Assembly (NCBI GenBank): GCA_963210315.1
Contig: OY723281.1
Location: 372,001 to 436,000 of the forward strand
Direction: 5' to 3'
Source: Rhynchopus euleeides
Taxonomy: Eukaryota > Euglenozoa > Diplonemea > Diplonemida > Diplonemidae
DNA length: 64,000 bases
This document shows positions 32,935 to 42,969 of this stretch, piece after piece. The translations under genes and the position numbers were made by a program. The notes beneath the pieces were generated by a model. That model had not been told where the DNA came from. It made no database searches and saw only the letters and a program-made list of their open reading frames with translations. The number at the start of each line of letters is the position of its first letter. Positions within the stretch are counted from its first letter, which is position 1.

Positions 32935-33005
32935 CGCCCTATCACTTCACAGCTACAACCGCTCTGATGAATTTCCTTTTGTTTGTTGCGTTGACGCTTC
33001 TACAC
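32930..33005 (-). repeat. Split direct repeat B1
   Basis: 76 bp, identical to 32742-32817, located just after the RT-RNase H stop in the element sense. Confidence 0.9.
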
Positions 33006-33042
33006 CAGGACCCTCATCCGGAGGGACGTGTCCGTCTCGTTC

Positions 33043-34887
33043 TCAACGAGGCGGGCGCGCTGGTAAAAGTGTAGGTGGCATCGACACTGGTGGCAACTCC
33101 ACGGGGTGTGTGGCCTGCGTCCCTCGCGTGTACGCGTCTGCGCGTTGGTCGTGGGTCGCAACCCAGTGTGGAATAAGTCGTATCTGCTGGCGGCGCGCTG
33201 TTGTGTATATCTCCTGCAGCAGGAGGTTGCCTCGGTAGTTGGCGCAGTGGCCCTTCCGGAGCGCGAACACCAGGCCGAGGTTGTCTATGTGGCAGGTTAC
33301 GCTTGCCTCCCTCACACGCTGCATCATGCGCACCCCCTGCCACACTGCATACGCTTCCTTCAGGAAGATGTTCGTGTCCGCGTCGCTCCCTTCGAACGCC
33401 CCTTGGGACACTGACTCCCCTCCCGGCAGCACGAGCACCGCCGCCCACGCCGTGGATGACGCGTCTGTCCAGAGCTCAATGGTCGGTGGCGGGTTCTGCG
33501 GCGTATACCACTCGTTGTCCTCGATGAGGCGTGCCCGCGCCACTGTCTCCGCCTGCACCGACGGAGGTACTGCGACCCTGGAGTCCCATCGGGCGTTGTT
33601 TGAGTGCGTCTGCTTCGCGATGCGCCGCACGAAGGACAACACGGCTGGCATGTAACACATCGGTGTCCGCATCACATACGACTGCCAGACGAAAGACCCG
33701 AATACTCTGAACGCCCTGCGTGGTGTCGTGTGGCCGTTGACGACTTCCTTGTACTCTTCCCGTCCGAGGACTTTTTGCACCCAGGCTGTGTCCATGTGGA
33801 AACGGTGTCGCGTCAGGTCGAAGTGGATCCCGAACACTGTGAAGTCCTGCAGCGGCACGCCGTGTTGTGTGTCGTCGAAGTTCAGGGCGGCCCCCACCTT
33901 CTCGCAGCGGCTGATGAAGTCGGCGTACCTCGCCTGTGCCTCTGGTAGGGAGTCTCCGACAGCGATGAAGTTGTCAATCCAGACTATTCCGTGCTCTGGC
34001 GGGAGCAGCACGCGTGCGCTGCGGTTCGCGATTGCCGGGGAATGTGACCACCCCATGCACATGACAGTCAGGAAGGTCTTCACGAATGTCTTTCTCTCCC
34101 CGCCTAGGCGCACTTCGAAATAGCGTTGGATCTCCTTGTGTACGGGGAACTGGTAGAACCAGCTGCGTGCATCTGCCATCACCACCCAGCTCGCCGCGGC
34201 CACTCGCTGTGTCACCTCCGTGATGTCCTGCAAACGCATGTCCGGTGGGCGTGTCATCAGTGCATTTAGCCGCCTTGCGTCGACGATGAAACGTTGGCCC
34301 CCAGACTTCTTGGACACGGTGAACGCTGGCAGCGTGAGGTACGGGTGTGCATCCGCCTCCGTCAGGACGCCATACTCAACCAAGGTGTCCAGGTGGTGCA
34401 ACATGTGGCGTGATACCTTCCTCCCCGTTTTACGTAGTTCTTGGCGGGCCTCGGGAAGCAGTGCGTCAGCGAAAGCGGCTGGCTTGGTGATGAGGTCCAA
34501 GACCCCCGTCAGTTCACCCTCGCTGTCCAACCGTCGCAGTTCCTTGAGATTGAGGCGCGAGGTGCAGATCTCCGCGATGTAGTCCTCTTCCTCCGACAGC
34601 TCCGTCTTCGCGTTGGCTGGCCGTATCACCTTCCCCCCCGTGCACACACCCAAGTCCTCCCCGTAGAGGTCCTCGACACCCGGACCGTACGACTCTGCGC
34701 TATCCACCTCGCTCCACGCTTCCTCATCACTGGGTGGTGGGTCGGACGCGGCTTCGTCGGATGTGGCATCTTCGTAGTAGCGGCGCGCTGCGAACAGCCT
34801 CGTGGTCCCCGGGAAGTGGGTTGCTGTCAGGGGTTTTGGCTGTGTGCGCGTCGTCCCCCCTTGCTGTCGTTTTTTCTTCACCACTCG
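33043..34887 (-). CDS. Reverse transcriptase - RNase H of the YR retrotransposon
   Basis: Coding begins around the end of the recombinase frame; the same frame stays open to 35901, but that extra part is the off-frame shadow of the recombinase gene. An acidic leader is followed by the RT: RFIVDARRLNALM, motif A WVVMADARSWFYQFP, motif B VMCMGWSHSPAIANR, motif C GIVWIDNFIAV. RNase H follows: ELWTDASSTAWAAVL, KEAYAVWQGV, CHIDNLGLVFAL, HWVATHDQRADAYTRG. The second Asp of the usual RT xxDD is Asn here. No clear ATG follows the recombinase stop, so expression may need reinitiation or frameshifting across the overlap near 34878-34887. Order gag-recombinase-RT is unlike gag-RT-RNase H-recombinase, which I expect for Ngaro and PAT. 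Confidence 0.85.
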   Translation of the reverse strand, partial: RVVKKKRQQGGTTRTQPKPLTATHFPGTTRLFAARRYYEDATSDEAASDPPPSDEEAWSEVDSAESYGPGVEDLYGEDLGVCTGGKVIRPANAKTELSEEEDYIAEICTSRLNLKELRRLDSEGELTGVLDLITKPAAFADALLPEARQELRKTGRKVSRHMLHHLDTLVEYGVLTEADAHPYLTLPAFTVSKKSGGQRFIVDARRLNALMTRPPDMRLQDITEVTQRVAAASWVVMADARSWFYQFPVHKEIQRYFEVRLGGERKTFVKTFLTVMCMGWSHSPAIANRSARVLLPPEHGIVWIDNFIAVGDSLPEAQARYADFISRCEKVGAALNFDDTQHGVPLQDFTVFGIHFDLTRHRFHMDTAWVQKVLGREEYKEVVNGHTTPRRAFRVFGSFVWQSYVMRTPMCYMPAVLSFVRRIAKQTHSNNARWDSRVAVPPSVQAETVARARLIEDNEWYTPQNPPPTIELWTDASSTAWAAVLVLPGGESVSQGAFEGSDADTNIFLKEAYAVWQGVRMMQRVREASVTCHIDNLGLVFALRKGHCANYRGNLLLQEIYTTARRQQIRLIPHWVATHDQRADAYTRGTQATHPVELPPVSMPPTLLPARPPR

Positions 34888-35840
34888 ATCTTCGCCGACA
34901 CCTGTGCTGTCTCGCGCGCGTGTGCGTTTTCCGCCGCTGATACGTAACGCATCACACCGTCGACCGTCGCGTGTCTCGAGAGGAGGCGCACCTCCTCCAG
35001 TGGAACGTTCTTTCGCGCAAGCTGTGTGAGTGCCCCCCTCCGCAGAGAGTGTGCCGTGAGCCCCCTCCGTGCCCGCTTGACGGCTTTTACCACGGTCCGG
35101 TAGGTGACGTCCGCCGGGAACAGTCTCGTCTCTCCTGCTCTGCGCGCCCTGCGGAGGCGGTGTCGGAGGATACGGTGTAGGTCCTTCGGCAGGGAGATCC
35201 CTGTGATGTGACCCATGTGGAAGGGGTCCGCCTTCGACTGGGTCCAGCGCACGTATATCGGCTCGCTGCGCTTTTCCGCTGTGACGTCCTTCACATCCAA
35301 GCGCAGTGCGTCCGAGGCCCTTGCCGCACCCCCCCACATGATGCCGAGCAGCAGTTTCACGAGGGGACGTGGCTCCTTCGCTAGCGCCTCCCGGATGTTG
35401 TGGGCTGTTGCTGGTTCTGCTTGCTTCAGTGGTCGTAGTGCTCCTCCCCGTTTCAGCGCCCGCCTGTAGTCCGCCACAATTTGTTTTCCGTCGAGGGGGA
35501 ACGCTGCGAAGCGTCTGAGTGCTGCTGCAAGGTTGTTGAGGTACTGGAGGGCGGACTGCACTGATAGCCCGTCCTTCCGTTGCTTCGTGACCCACAGCAC
35601 CGCCCCTTCGTCGTGTGGCAGTGTTCGCCTCTCCGCTTTCATCCACCCTTCCCGGAACTGCGAGTACCTGTCGTATGTGCGGCGGAGGGCCCCCCAGTAT
35701 GTGGGTGCGAGGGCTTGGGCCAGGGTGTGTTGCAGTTCCTGGCGAATGGTGGTTGCTTCCTCCGGGGTCACGCTCGTCTCGGTCTTGCGGGGGCGTCCTC
35801 TTGTTGACGGGGGGGCAGATGGTACTGCCTTCACATACAC
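34878..35840 (-). CDS. Tyrosine recombinase of the YR retrotransposon
   Basis: A 320-codon frame with the catalytic set of tyrosine recombinases: Arg174 in WGGAARASDALRL, HxxR at His264/Arg267 in LTAHSLRRGALTQLA, His290 and Tyr299 in LSRHATVDGVMRYV. The spacing is typical. The listed start at 35840 is a GTG, so the real initiation codon or a frameshift from gag (stop at 35898) is unresolved. The enzyme should integrate the circular cDNA at the AAAAG core without a target duplication, which agrees with the empty-site comparison. It overlaps the RT frame by about 10 bases. Confidence 0.88.
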   Translation of the reverse strand: MYVKAVPSAPPSTRGRPRKTETSVTPEEATTIRQELQHTLAQALAPTYWGALRRTYDRYSQFREGWMKAERRTLPHDEGAVLWVTKQRKDGLSVQSALQYLNNLAAALRRFAAFPLDGKQIVADYRRALKRGGALRPLKQAEPATAHNIREALAKEPRPLVKLLLGIMWGGAARASDALRLDVKDVTAEKRSEPIYVRWTQSKADPFHMGHITGISLPKDLHRILRHRLRRARRAGETRLFPADVTYRTVVKAVKRARRGLTAHSLRRGALTQLARKNVPLEEVRLLSRHATVDGVMRYVSAAENAHARETAQVSAKIEW

Positions 35841-35897
35841 TACCGCGGCGGGGGGGAGGGTCGTGGCCCGCGGGCGTCCCCTGCTGGTGTCGGGGAG

Positions 35898-36968
35898 TCA
35901 CTGTCGCTTGCCTTTCCCCCCCCGTCCTTTGTGATGGCCCTTTCCCGAGTAGGGCGCGGGGCGGTCCTGCGTGTTACGCTCCTGCAGGAACCGCTCCTGA
36001 AACGCGGCCCGCCTCTCCTGTGTGTCGTCCTGCGTGGCCCGCCCCTCCCGGAGTAGGCGCCCGTGTGTCACCGCATCGTACTTCGCTGGGTCCATAATCT
36101 TCGCCTTTGCCAGGTAGAGGCGGGCGCCCGCGCGCCCCTTCAGGAGAAAGTGCGAGTTCATAACGACGATTGTCTTGTGGAGGGCCTCGGTAAAGCGATC
36201 CGGATCATCGTCGTCGCGGATCAGTCCCATTGTCTGAAACAGAGCGTCGAAGGCCTGGATGAGCTGGTGTTGCCAGTCTGGTGAGCTCGGGGCATCGCTG
36301 AGCTCCGCCTGTCGGAAAACCCGGGATACCTCAGCTTTCACCAACCTGCGTCCGGGGACAGTGGCGATCGACGATCCCCAGGTCGACACGATGTGGGCGG
36401 AGAAATCGGCGGGCAGCTCGGCCTCCGTCCGCTGCAGCGCCTTCTGCAGGGTGGCGATCTGCTTCGCCTGCGTCTCCACGGTCTTCTTCAGCTCCTTCTG
36501 TTCCTTCTCCAGCCGGCCTGTCAATTTCAGCAGGTACTCCAGCGAGTTCGCCACGCGGAGATCGGTGTTCGAGTCGGCGGGGTGGTGTGCGTCCCTGTGC
36601 TGGAGGCCCGTGCCACTCTGGCTGTCCGCCTCGCTGTACTCCCCGTCCTCGCCTAGCTCGCCCGTCGCTGCTGCCAGGTCCGCCGCGGTCTCCTCGTCGA
36701 CTGCCTGCCGGACCCATGCGCACTCGGGGCACACCCAGCCCCTGTCCCCTGCGCCCTCGAGCCATTCGGGGACGACGTGCGCCGGGATGTGCTCTCTCAA
36801 GCACGTCCTGACCGTGGTCCCACCGCAGTCGTGGCAGCTGAATGCGGTCCTGGCTGTGTGTGTAGTATTGCACGTTTCGAATATGCACTCGGGGCGACGC
36901 TCTGCTGGCTCGTTGTCGGGGTGGGCGGGGTCGGGAACCTTCAGGGTGTCCCAATCCAGAGTGGCCAT
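35898..36968 (-). CDS. Gag-like protein of the YR retrotransposon
   Basis: Start MATLDWDTLKV at 36968; the frame is open upstream through the 36-bp repeats to about 37124. It has about 356 residues. An N-terminal Cys/His cluster (CIFETC ... FSCHDCGGTTVRTC ... WVCPEC) looks like a zinc-binding finger of PHD/RING type. A coiled coil follows (LTGRLEKEQKELKKTVETQA), then a globular region, and a basic Gly/Lys-rich C-terminus suited to nucleic-acid binding. No CCHC knuckle is seen. Gag identity rests on position as the first ORF and on this layout. Confidence 0.65.
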   Translation of the reverse strand: MATLDWDTLKVPDPAHPDNEPAERRPECIFETCNTTHTARTAFSCHDCGGTTVRTCLREHIPAHVVPEWLEGAGDRGWVCPECAWVRQAVDEETAADLAAATGELGEDGEYSEADSQSGTGLQHRDAHHPADSNTDLRVANSLEYLLKLTGRLEKEQKELKKTVETQAKQIATLQKALQRTEAELPADFSAHIVSTWGSSIATVPGRRLVKAEVSRVFRQAELSDAPSSPDWQHQLIQAFDALFQTMGLIRDDDDPDRFTEALHKTIVVMNSHFLLKGRAGARLYLAKAKIMDPAKYDAVTHGRLLREGRATQDDTQERRAAFQERFLQERNTQDRPAPYSGKGHHKGRGGKGKRQ

Positions 36969-36980
36969 CTTCTCTGTTAC

Positions 36981-37190
36981 GCAGCTCGGCGTAGTTACTG
37001 TTCCTCTCCTATTCACGCAGCTCGGCGTAGTTTCTGTTCCTCTCCTATTCACGCAGCTCGGCGTAGTTTCTGTTTCTCTCCTATACACGCAGCTCGGCGT
37101 AGTTTCTGTTCCTCTCCTATACACGCAGCTCGGCGTACTCCCTCAGCCCGTTCTGTTCCTCTCCTATACACGCAGCTCGGCGGACTCTGT
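36981..37190 (-). repeat. 36-bp tandem repeats in the YR element leader
   Basis: Five to six copies of GCAGCTCGGCGTAGTTTCTG plus TTCCTCTCCTATTCAC lie upstream of gag. Because 36 is a multiple of 3 they read as 12-residue units (RRGTETTPSCVN) in the gag frame. They may be 5'-UTR or promoter repeats. Confidence 0.85.
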
Positions 37191-37245
37191 CCGCTTCTGT
37201 CACTCTTGCTCCCCTCTTGATTCTCTCGCCTGCTTGATAGTTTGA

Positions 37246-37381
37246 TGCGTTGACGCTTCTACACACAAAACCCTGAACTGATCACACCCTGAGCCTGATG
37301 AAGGGTGGGGTTAGTGTATAGAGCACGTTTGGTTGCAGCTGTGGTGGGGCGCTTTCCGCTCACACGAGTGTGCTTAAAAAG
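37246..37381 (-). repeat. Split direct repeat A1
   Basis: 136 bp, identical to 32799-32934. It starts the element in its own sense next to host ACATAGC. Confidence 0.9.
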
Positions 37382-37852
37382 ACATAGCAAAATCGGGGGT
37401 TGGGGGAGGGGGGGGGGGGGAATGGTTGAGAAAAAACATACATCAGGGGTGGGGGCGTTCTGTTATGGTTTTTGTTTCATTCGTGTGTTCGTTCTGAAGA
37501 CAAGATAATGGAAACAAAAGGGAAAACAGGCATGCCCCTCACCACTCAGCGTATCTGCAGAGCCATGTGCAAGTAAGTACACTCTGGGTACACATCGCCG
37601 CTCTGCCTTGGGAACAGAGAATGGGGCTTAACACGCTGAACTCCTCTATGTAAAAAACAAGGGGTAGGCGGTCACATTCTCAGGTTCTGGGGGGGGGGGG
37701 GAGTTTGAAAAAACGCAAAATCCATAGCACGCACCTTGTCTCACTAACACAGACCGTTGCCTCTCAACACTTCCCGTCTCCTATGTTGTCATAGCCTTCA
37801 AACAAAACACGTGGTCGTAGCTCACCCCACGTGGCACTCACCTGACATCCAG

Positions 37853-40800
37853 TCAAGTGGCTGCATCCGGCTTCGGCCCCGCTTCAGAATCAGGGCCTCC
37901 TCCGGGTGACTGTGAAAACTCCGTGTCTGTCTGTGACTTTGCGGGTGTCACTGCTCCTGTTTCCCCCGCAACCCCGTCACCTCCCGTCTGAGCAGAAAAC
38001 ATGTCCGGTGAAGGGTGCCCTGCAGACGCCGTGTCGGCCGGAGGAGGGCCCAGCATCAGGGCAGGCTCCGGAGGTGGCACCTGCCCTGGAGGGGCATCCA
38101 ATCTGAGGACAGGCTCCGAAGCAGGTTCCGTTGCCGTTGTCTGTGCCTGAGGGCCGGTCAACGCCAAGACAGGCACGGAGCGCGGCCTCTTTGCTTGCGG
38201 CCCCCTGGTTTTGGGTGTCACCGGAGCCCCTTGGGGCACAACCACAAGAGCAGAAGAAGGAGCAATCACATCCCCCGCTGTAGGCTGACTCTCAAAAAGG
38301 TCCTTCGACTCTTCACTAGTTTCATCGCCACCACTCACTTCATCTCTATCCCGTTTTTTCACAGGTGTGTACTCAATCAACTGCCCCTGCTCAGGGCCAG
38401 GTGTTAGCAAAAGTGTTTGGCCACCCCCCGTGGCTTGCATTGGCTCGTACCTGGGCAGTATTTGCGGCTGGCTCAACTCAGACTCGACCACTACTGTCTG
38501 TAGGGCCTTCACCAACATGTTTTGCTGAGAAATAACGTTCCGCTGCTCCGCCATTCTTTCAGCCATGGCCATGCCCTTGCGCAGTTGGAACTGCATTTGC
38601 TCAGCCATGAGGGCCTTATCCTGCTTCTGGTCCTCGTTCATGCAGTCCTGCAATTTCAGATACTTCCCCTGTAACACTAGCTGCTCCCGGAGGGCCTTCT
38701 CACTTTCCACACTCTCTGAAACTTGGGCCTCCAACAACGCTTTTTCTTGCTGCGTTCCTTTCAAAGCATTCTCTGCCTCTCTAAGTAAAAGGTGTTGAGA
38801 CTCTCCCTGTGACTGGTAGCCACGGGCCACAGACTCGACGCGGTGCAGTTCTTGGTTAAAAGTTGCCTGATCGCGTGCCACCTGTGCCCGCAACTGTGTC
38901 ACTTCCTCCTCTCTTTCTTTTCCAAGACCTTCCAAAAAAGAGACTGTACCTTCCTGTTTTTTTACCTGTCTCTTCAACACAGCCAGCTCCTGTTGTTATT
39001 GAGCCAGGATGCCCACCTTCGCCTGGGCCTCACCCGCTATCTTCTCCGTTCGCTCGTTCGCCAGTTGCACTTGTTCCTGGCTGGCATCCATAACCTTCTG
39101 CTTTTCCACGAGCACGGCCGATAGCCTTTTCACCTCACTCTGTGCTTCTGCCAAGACTTTTTGCTGTTCCTCTGTGGCCTTCCTTTGCTCGACATCCCGG
39201 TCGTTTATTGCCACTCGGAGTTCATCTTGACACAGCTTAAGGAGACTCTTCGCCTGCTCTTCGCTAAGAAGTTTCGCACACACCTCTGTTGTGTCTTTTT
39301 CTAAAGCATAACGTAGCGGAGTTTCGGTTTCCACAAGCCTTGCCCTTTCTGCACTTTCCTCCAACTCCAGGGCCTCCCGTTGCAACCTCTGGTACCCCTC
39401 CCCCCGTGGCTGTGTCCCATCACCTGTGCTGTTGCTCGCGGGGGCGCCGGCATCCTGCAACTCCTGCAGTATGTCCGCTGTGCTCCCCGTGGGCTCAGGC
39501 TGTTGTGTGGGCGCCGTACACACCTCTGAGGGGGGGTCCTCAGTTGCACTTACTTTACAAGTTATCTCACGGTACCACATCATATACACAGAGGATTGAG
39601 CCTCCTTGATAGCCTGTTCTGCATCAAGATTTTCCGTCACCACACTGTCATTGTAGAGGGTCGCTTCATCACCCTGCACATGCAGGTACGTATAGTGACC
39701 CACATCCGCTGACACACCATGATGCATGAGGATACCACATAGCTCGAAATACTTGGTAACGCCTTGAACTGTAAACTCGAGGTTGCGGTCCACCTTCCGC
39801 GCTCCCATGACTTTCTCACTCCTCCGTGTGTGTTTGTTGACGCGGAAGCGTTTAAAGCTAATTGGGAGATACTTTGGAAGGGACACGGGCGTATCCTTTC
39901 TAGTCGGTACAGTTTTCTTCCCGCACCCTGCACAATCCACGCTGTTTCCCCCGGAAAGCTTTTCCACTGCCATCGTATCATCAAGTCTTTTCTGTAGGCT
40001 TAGTGATCTGTCCGTACAATTCACGTACCACATACTTCTGACTTCCGTTTTCTCACGTTCATCGCCACACTCACATCTCGTGGTCTCTTGGAACGACAAA
40101 AACGGGCATGGGTTCTGCACCGGGAAACCACACCCTTCCATCATGGCGTCAATCTTTTCCACATTGCCCTCCAGGTTATCGTGTATTTCCTCCCATGCTT
40201 CAGAGATATTTTTCACAATCCCTCTCTCGTACGCGTCATCAATATCCTGGTGGCCGCGTCGGAACTCGTGAGGCAGTGTCTTACGCAGCTCGTCAATAGA
40301 GTATGTTCCTGGTGTGCGGGTCAACAGATTGTGCCACACCTGCAACTTCCAGGGGACATCCACTCCTGCCTCATCGAGCCCAGAGATTGCTTGCACCAAG
40401 TCTTGCAAGTAAGTATCAGTCATGCCCTGCGCCAAAGCTGCTAAGAAACAAGAATCACCTGTGTTAACCAAAGCACGGGGGTGGAACGTCGGATCCACCT
40501 CCATCTGTGAGGCTTTCTTTGTTGCTCTCTTGCGCTTCTTGCTGCTCGGATCACCTCCCCCGTCAGACCTCTGTTTTTTGGGGGATCGATCGTTATCTGA
40601 TGACTCGTCACTTGAAAAAAAGTTCGATTGGGAAGTTGGCAAGGGTCTGTCCTGTGGCTGGTTGCACTCAGTCACTGGCACATCTCCTGGCTTCCCCTTT
40701 ACATCCGACGGGCTGATATCCACACACTTTTCTCTCAATGGCATGTCTCGGGTTGGTTTTGCCCACACATACTCCCGTAGCTTGGGGAGAGGGTGTTTGC

Positions 40801-42435
40801 GATAGTGTCTGTCCACAGCAGTATCAAACAGGCGCTCCATTTTTGCCATTGCAGATGGAGCCACACAAAACAACCTTCGTGTAGTTCTGTACCAAGCACT
40901 ACGCAATTCGTACGGCTTCCATCCCCGTCCGAGGAGGCGCCGCAAAATCAGCTCTGCTTCAACCTTGAAATCATCCAGGTTGTTGCACATACCCGCAGAC
41001 CGTATCAACTGTGACACCAAAATACCCCTTCCTTGGCTTTCTGGTGCTGCACTTGTTCGACAAGTATATTTATTGGGTGTATAGGTTACCCAGTCACTCT
41101 CTTTATTGAATACTGACATACGGACACGTGTCTTCGTGTCTTCGGGGTCATCGGCGTATCTCTGCCAACGGTTCCTACCCCCCAGAAACACACAATCGTC
41201 TTTCTGCCTTGTTGTGTCCTCAGAGGTCATCCCGTAGACCTCGTCAGGGATGTCCGCTCCAAGGGTAAAAACGTCATCAATAAATCTGAAGAACCCATTA
41301 TACTCCTTTTGCTTTTTAATGGGGGCCCTCGCTACCAAGTGTGACTGAGTGAGAAAAAGTGAGAAGTCAGCCATGTTTGGCTGAAAACTGACGACTCGTG
41401 ACTCACAGTGACTCGTAGCGAGGGCCCCCAATGGGGAGCTTATCGATATAGCGCATTTCCTTACTTGCGCAAAAAAGGTTTGCCAGGTCCGGGCTGGCAT
41501 TTCCACCGGTCGGGATGCCCTTCTTCTGGTGGAGGACGAACTTGCCATTTTTGATGAAGCTGTTGGTCACAGCTAGTCTCACTAACTCTTTGACTTCATC
41601 ACTGTTGTATGCAAGTGTTCTATCATCCCCCCGCCCTTCCTTCCAGCGGAAAGCCTTTTTCTTTCTTTTTTTGGCCTTCGTCTCTCGCGCCAAAAACCTG
41701 CCACCCTTCGCCGCAAACGCCTGTTCCACACACCAGGAGACACCCTCAATTACCGCCTCTTGATCCAAAGACGTGTACATCGAGGTAAAGTCTTTTGTTT
41801 TTGGCGTGGCTTTTTTTACTGTGTCGTAGTTCATTTTCATGTACTTCGCCACCTCATCGTAACTCTCCACAACAAAAAACCGTTTGACACCACATTTCCT
41901 CCTGTGTGTTTCATCCTCATCACTCAACGTGCGGATGACCATCTTTAGCAGCCCTGACAATTCTGTGTGTATGCCTGTTGCAATACCCACAGTTGGCTGA
42001 TTCACCTTACTCTCTTTCTGTTTCTTTTTTCTCTCCATTTTCTCCCCTTCCGTCTCATCTCTGTTATCTCCACTTAAACCAGCAATTCCCCTCAACGTGG
42101 GGCCTTTTTCCACCGGCTTATGGATCTTCAGAGACCCATACAAATACGGGAAACAATCTCCAATTTGCAGCTGGCGTTCATCACACTCTCTCTGCAAGCG
42201 GTTGAGAATTTGCTTCTCCGTTTCCTTTGCCGTTTCGAAAGTCCCTGTTGTTGCGCTGAGCTGTTCCCGTAGCCAATGTCTGTAAAAGTGTTTACAGATC
42301 GCCCCAAAGTCATGGGACGATTTGTCTACACTACACAACACAACATCCTCCTGGACTTTTTTAAGCTCGGCCGTATCTATACGATCGGCCCCCTCAACAG
42401 GTGGTAGCGCTGCAAACTCGTTAGAACGAAACAGG
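37853..42435 (-). pseudogene. RT-USP-coiled-coil protein, copy 4 (MITE frameshift and nonsense)
   Basis: It adds N-terminal sequence missing from copy 1 (FRSNEFAALPPVEGADRIDT, LYGSLKIHKPVEKGP). The RT is nearly identical to copy 1, but the MITE at 41321 with its 3-bp duplication adds 112 bases and shifts the frame in LDKLPIKKQK. After CVDISPSD the protein changes: a Lys-rich linker, then a different USP with Cys box NTGDSCFLAALAQGM, CxC/CxxC ribbon, FKRFRVNKHTRRSEK, and His box VGHYTYLHV. A TAA at 38996-38998 replaces a CAA codon before the coiled coil, which continues from about 38980 to the stop at 37853 (KKRDRDEVSGGDETSEESKD). Two lesions make this copy dead as it stands. Confidence 0.85.
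41321..41429. mobile_element. 109-bp MITE with 15-bp TIRs and AAT duplication
   Basis: GGGGGCCCTCGCTAC at the left and its exact reverse complement at the right, with AAT at 41318-41320 and 41430-41432. Copy 1 carries the uninterrupted site TTTTTAATGGGGAGC at about 9579-9593. The 3-bp duplication suggests a Harbinger-like mechanism, but AAT is not the usual TWA. It shares GGCTGAAAACTGACGA with the repeats near 1660 and 18010. Confidence 0.92.
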
Positions 42436-42655
42436 CCACAGGGGGGTCTGGGGGGCGGAGCCCCCCAGCCGCCGGAGGCCACGGTAGTGAACGTCTGGCT
42501 CTTGGCTGGAAAAAAACCGGTTTTTTGCTGGAAAAAAAACCTGGTTTTGGCTGGAAAAAAACCGGAAAAAGGGCGGATGCCAAAAAGACTCATCCTCATC
42601 CCCCACTAGAAATACACCTGCGCCGAACTAACAAAAAAAAAGATCTCACCCTAGT
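42436..42655. repeat. Dispersed GC-hairpin repeat, third copy
   Basis: Matches 5198-5435: GGGGGGCGGAGCCCCCC hairpin, TGGAAAAAAACCGG units, GACTCATCCTCATCCCCCAC. It ends where the hAT element is inserted. Confidence 0.8.
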
Positions 42656-42969
42656 CAGTGGTCGCGCTAACTTCACTCCCTACTCCCGGGATTTTCGGCG
42701 ATTTTTTGAGGTACACGGTGGACTCCAGCGGGGGTAGGGTAACCCTTTTCGGGAGTCTCAACTAGGGGGAGTCCAACTCCCGCTAGCGGGAGTCTATACT
42801 CCCGCTAGCGGGAGTCTGACTCCCCCTAGCGGGAGTCTTTTCACCTATTTTCACTCATTTTTCCCATGATACCTATGCAATGTGGCACTCGTCACTGAAG
42901 TACAGCCACACACACACACACCAAACGGACGTTTCCACCCATCCCAGCTCGCAGACCTGATTCACAAAA

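Larger units (their letters stand above)
32742..37381 (-). mobile_element. Tyrosine-recombinase retrotransposon (split direct repeats, complete)
   Basis: In the element sense the order is A1 (37381-37246), gag, recombinase, RT-RNase H, B1 (33005-32930), A2 (32934-32799), B2 (32817-32742). A repeats are 136 bp and B repeats 76 bp, each pair identical in my reading, overlapping by 19 bp at TGCGTTGACGCTTCTACAC and 5 bp at AAAAG. This is the split-direct-repeat structure of PAT/Ngaro-type DIRS-order elements. Empty sites at about 5664-5685 and elsewhere read CATATCAAAAGACATAGC; here the element sits at AAAAG with no target duplication, as expected for recombinase integration. Identical repeats imply a recent insertion. 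Confidence 0.92.
32650..42435 (-). mobile_element. Penelope-like retroelement, copy 4 (nested insertions)
   Basis: The 3' end is at 32650 next to CAGCACT and the 5' homology runs to about 42435, where the dispersed GC-hairpin repeat begins. It contains the complete tyrosine-recombinase retrotransposon (32742-37381) and a 109-bp MITE (41321-41429); without them it is about 5.0 kb. It reaches further 5' than copy 1 and encodes YGSLKIHKPVEKGPTLRGIA, the Penelope-type motif upstream of motif A. No matching flanking duplication is seen. Confidence 0.8.

Noticed and set aside
33014..33448. Minus-strand frame overlapping the RNase H end
   Set aside because: Shadow of the RT-RNase H gene in another frame.
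34888..35901. N-terminal third of the long minus-strand frame as part of the RT protein
   Set aside because: It is the alternative reading of the recombinase gene: low-complexity Arg/Pro/Thr-rich sequence with a GTG start, while the recombinase frame carries the full catalytic set.
36981..37190. CRISPR-like array
   Set aside because: The 36-bp units are contiguous with no spacers, in a eukaryotic retrotransposon leader.
36259..37245. A 328-codon plus-strand frame opposite gag
   Set aside because: Cys/Ser-rich antisense of a coding region that includes the 36-bp repeats; the minus strand fits element structure and coiled-coil composition.
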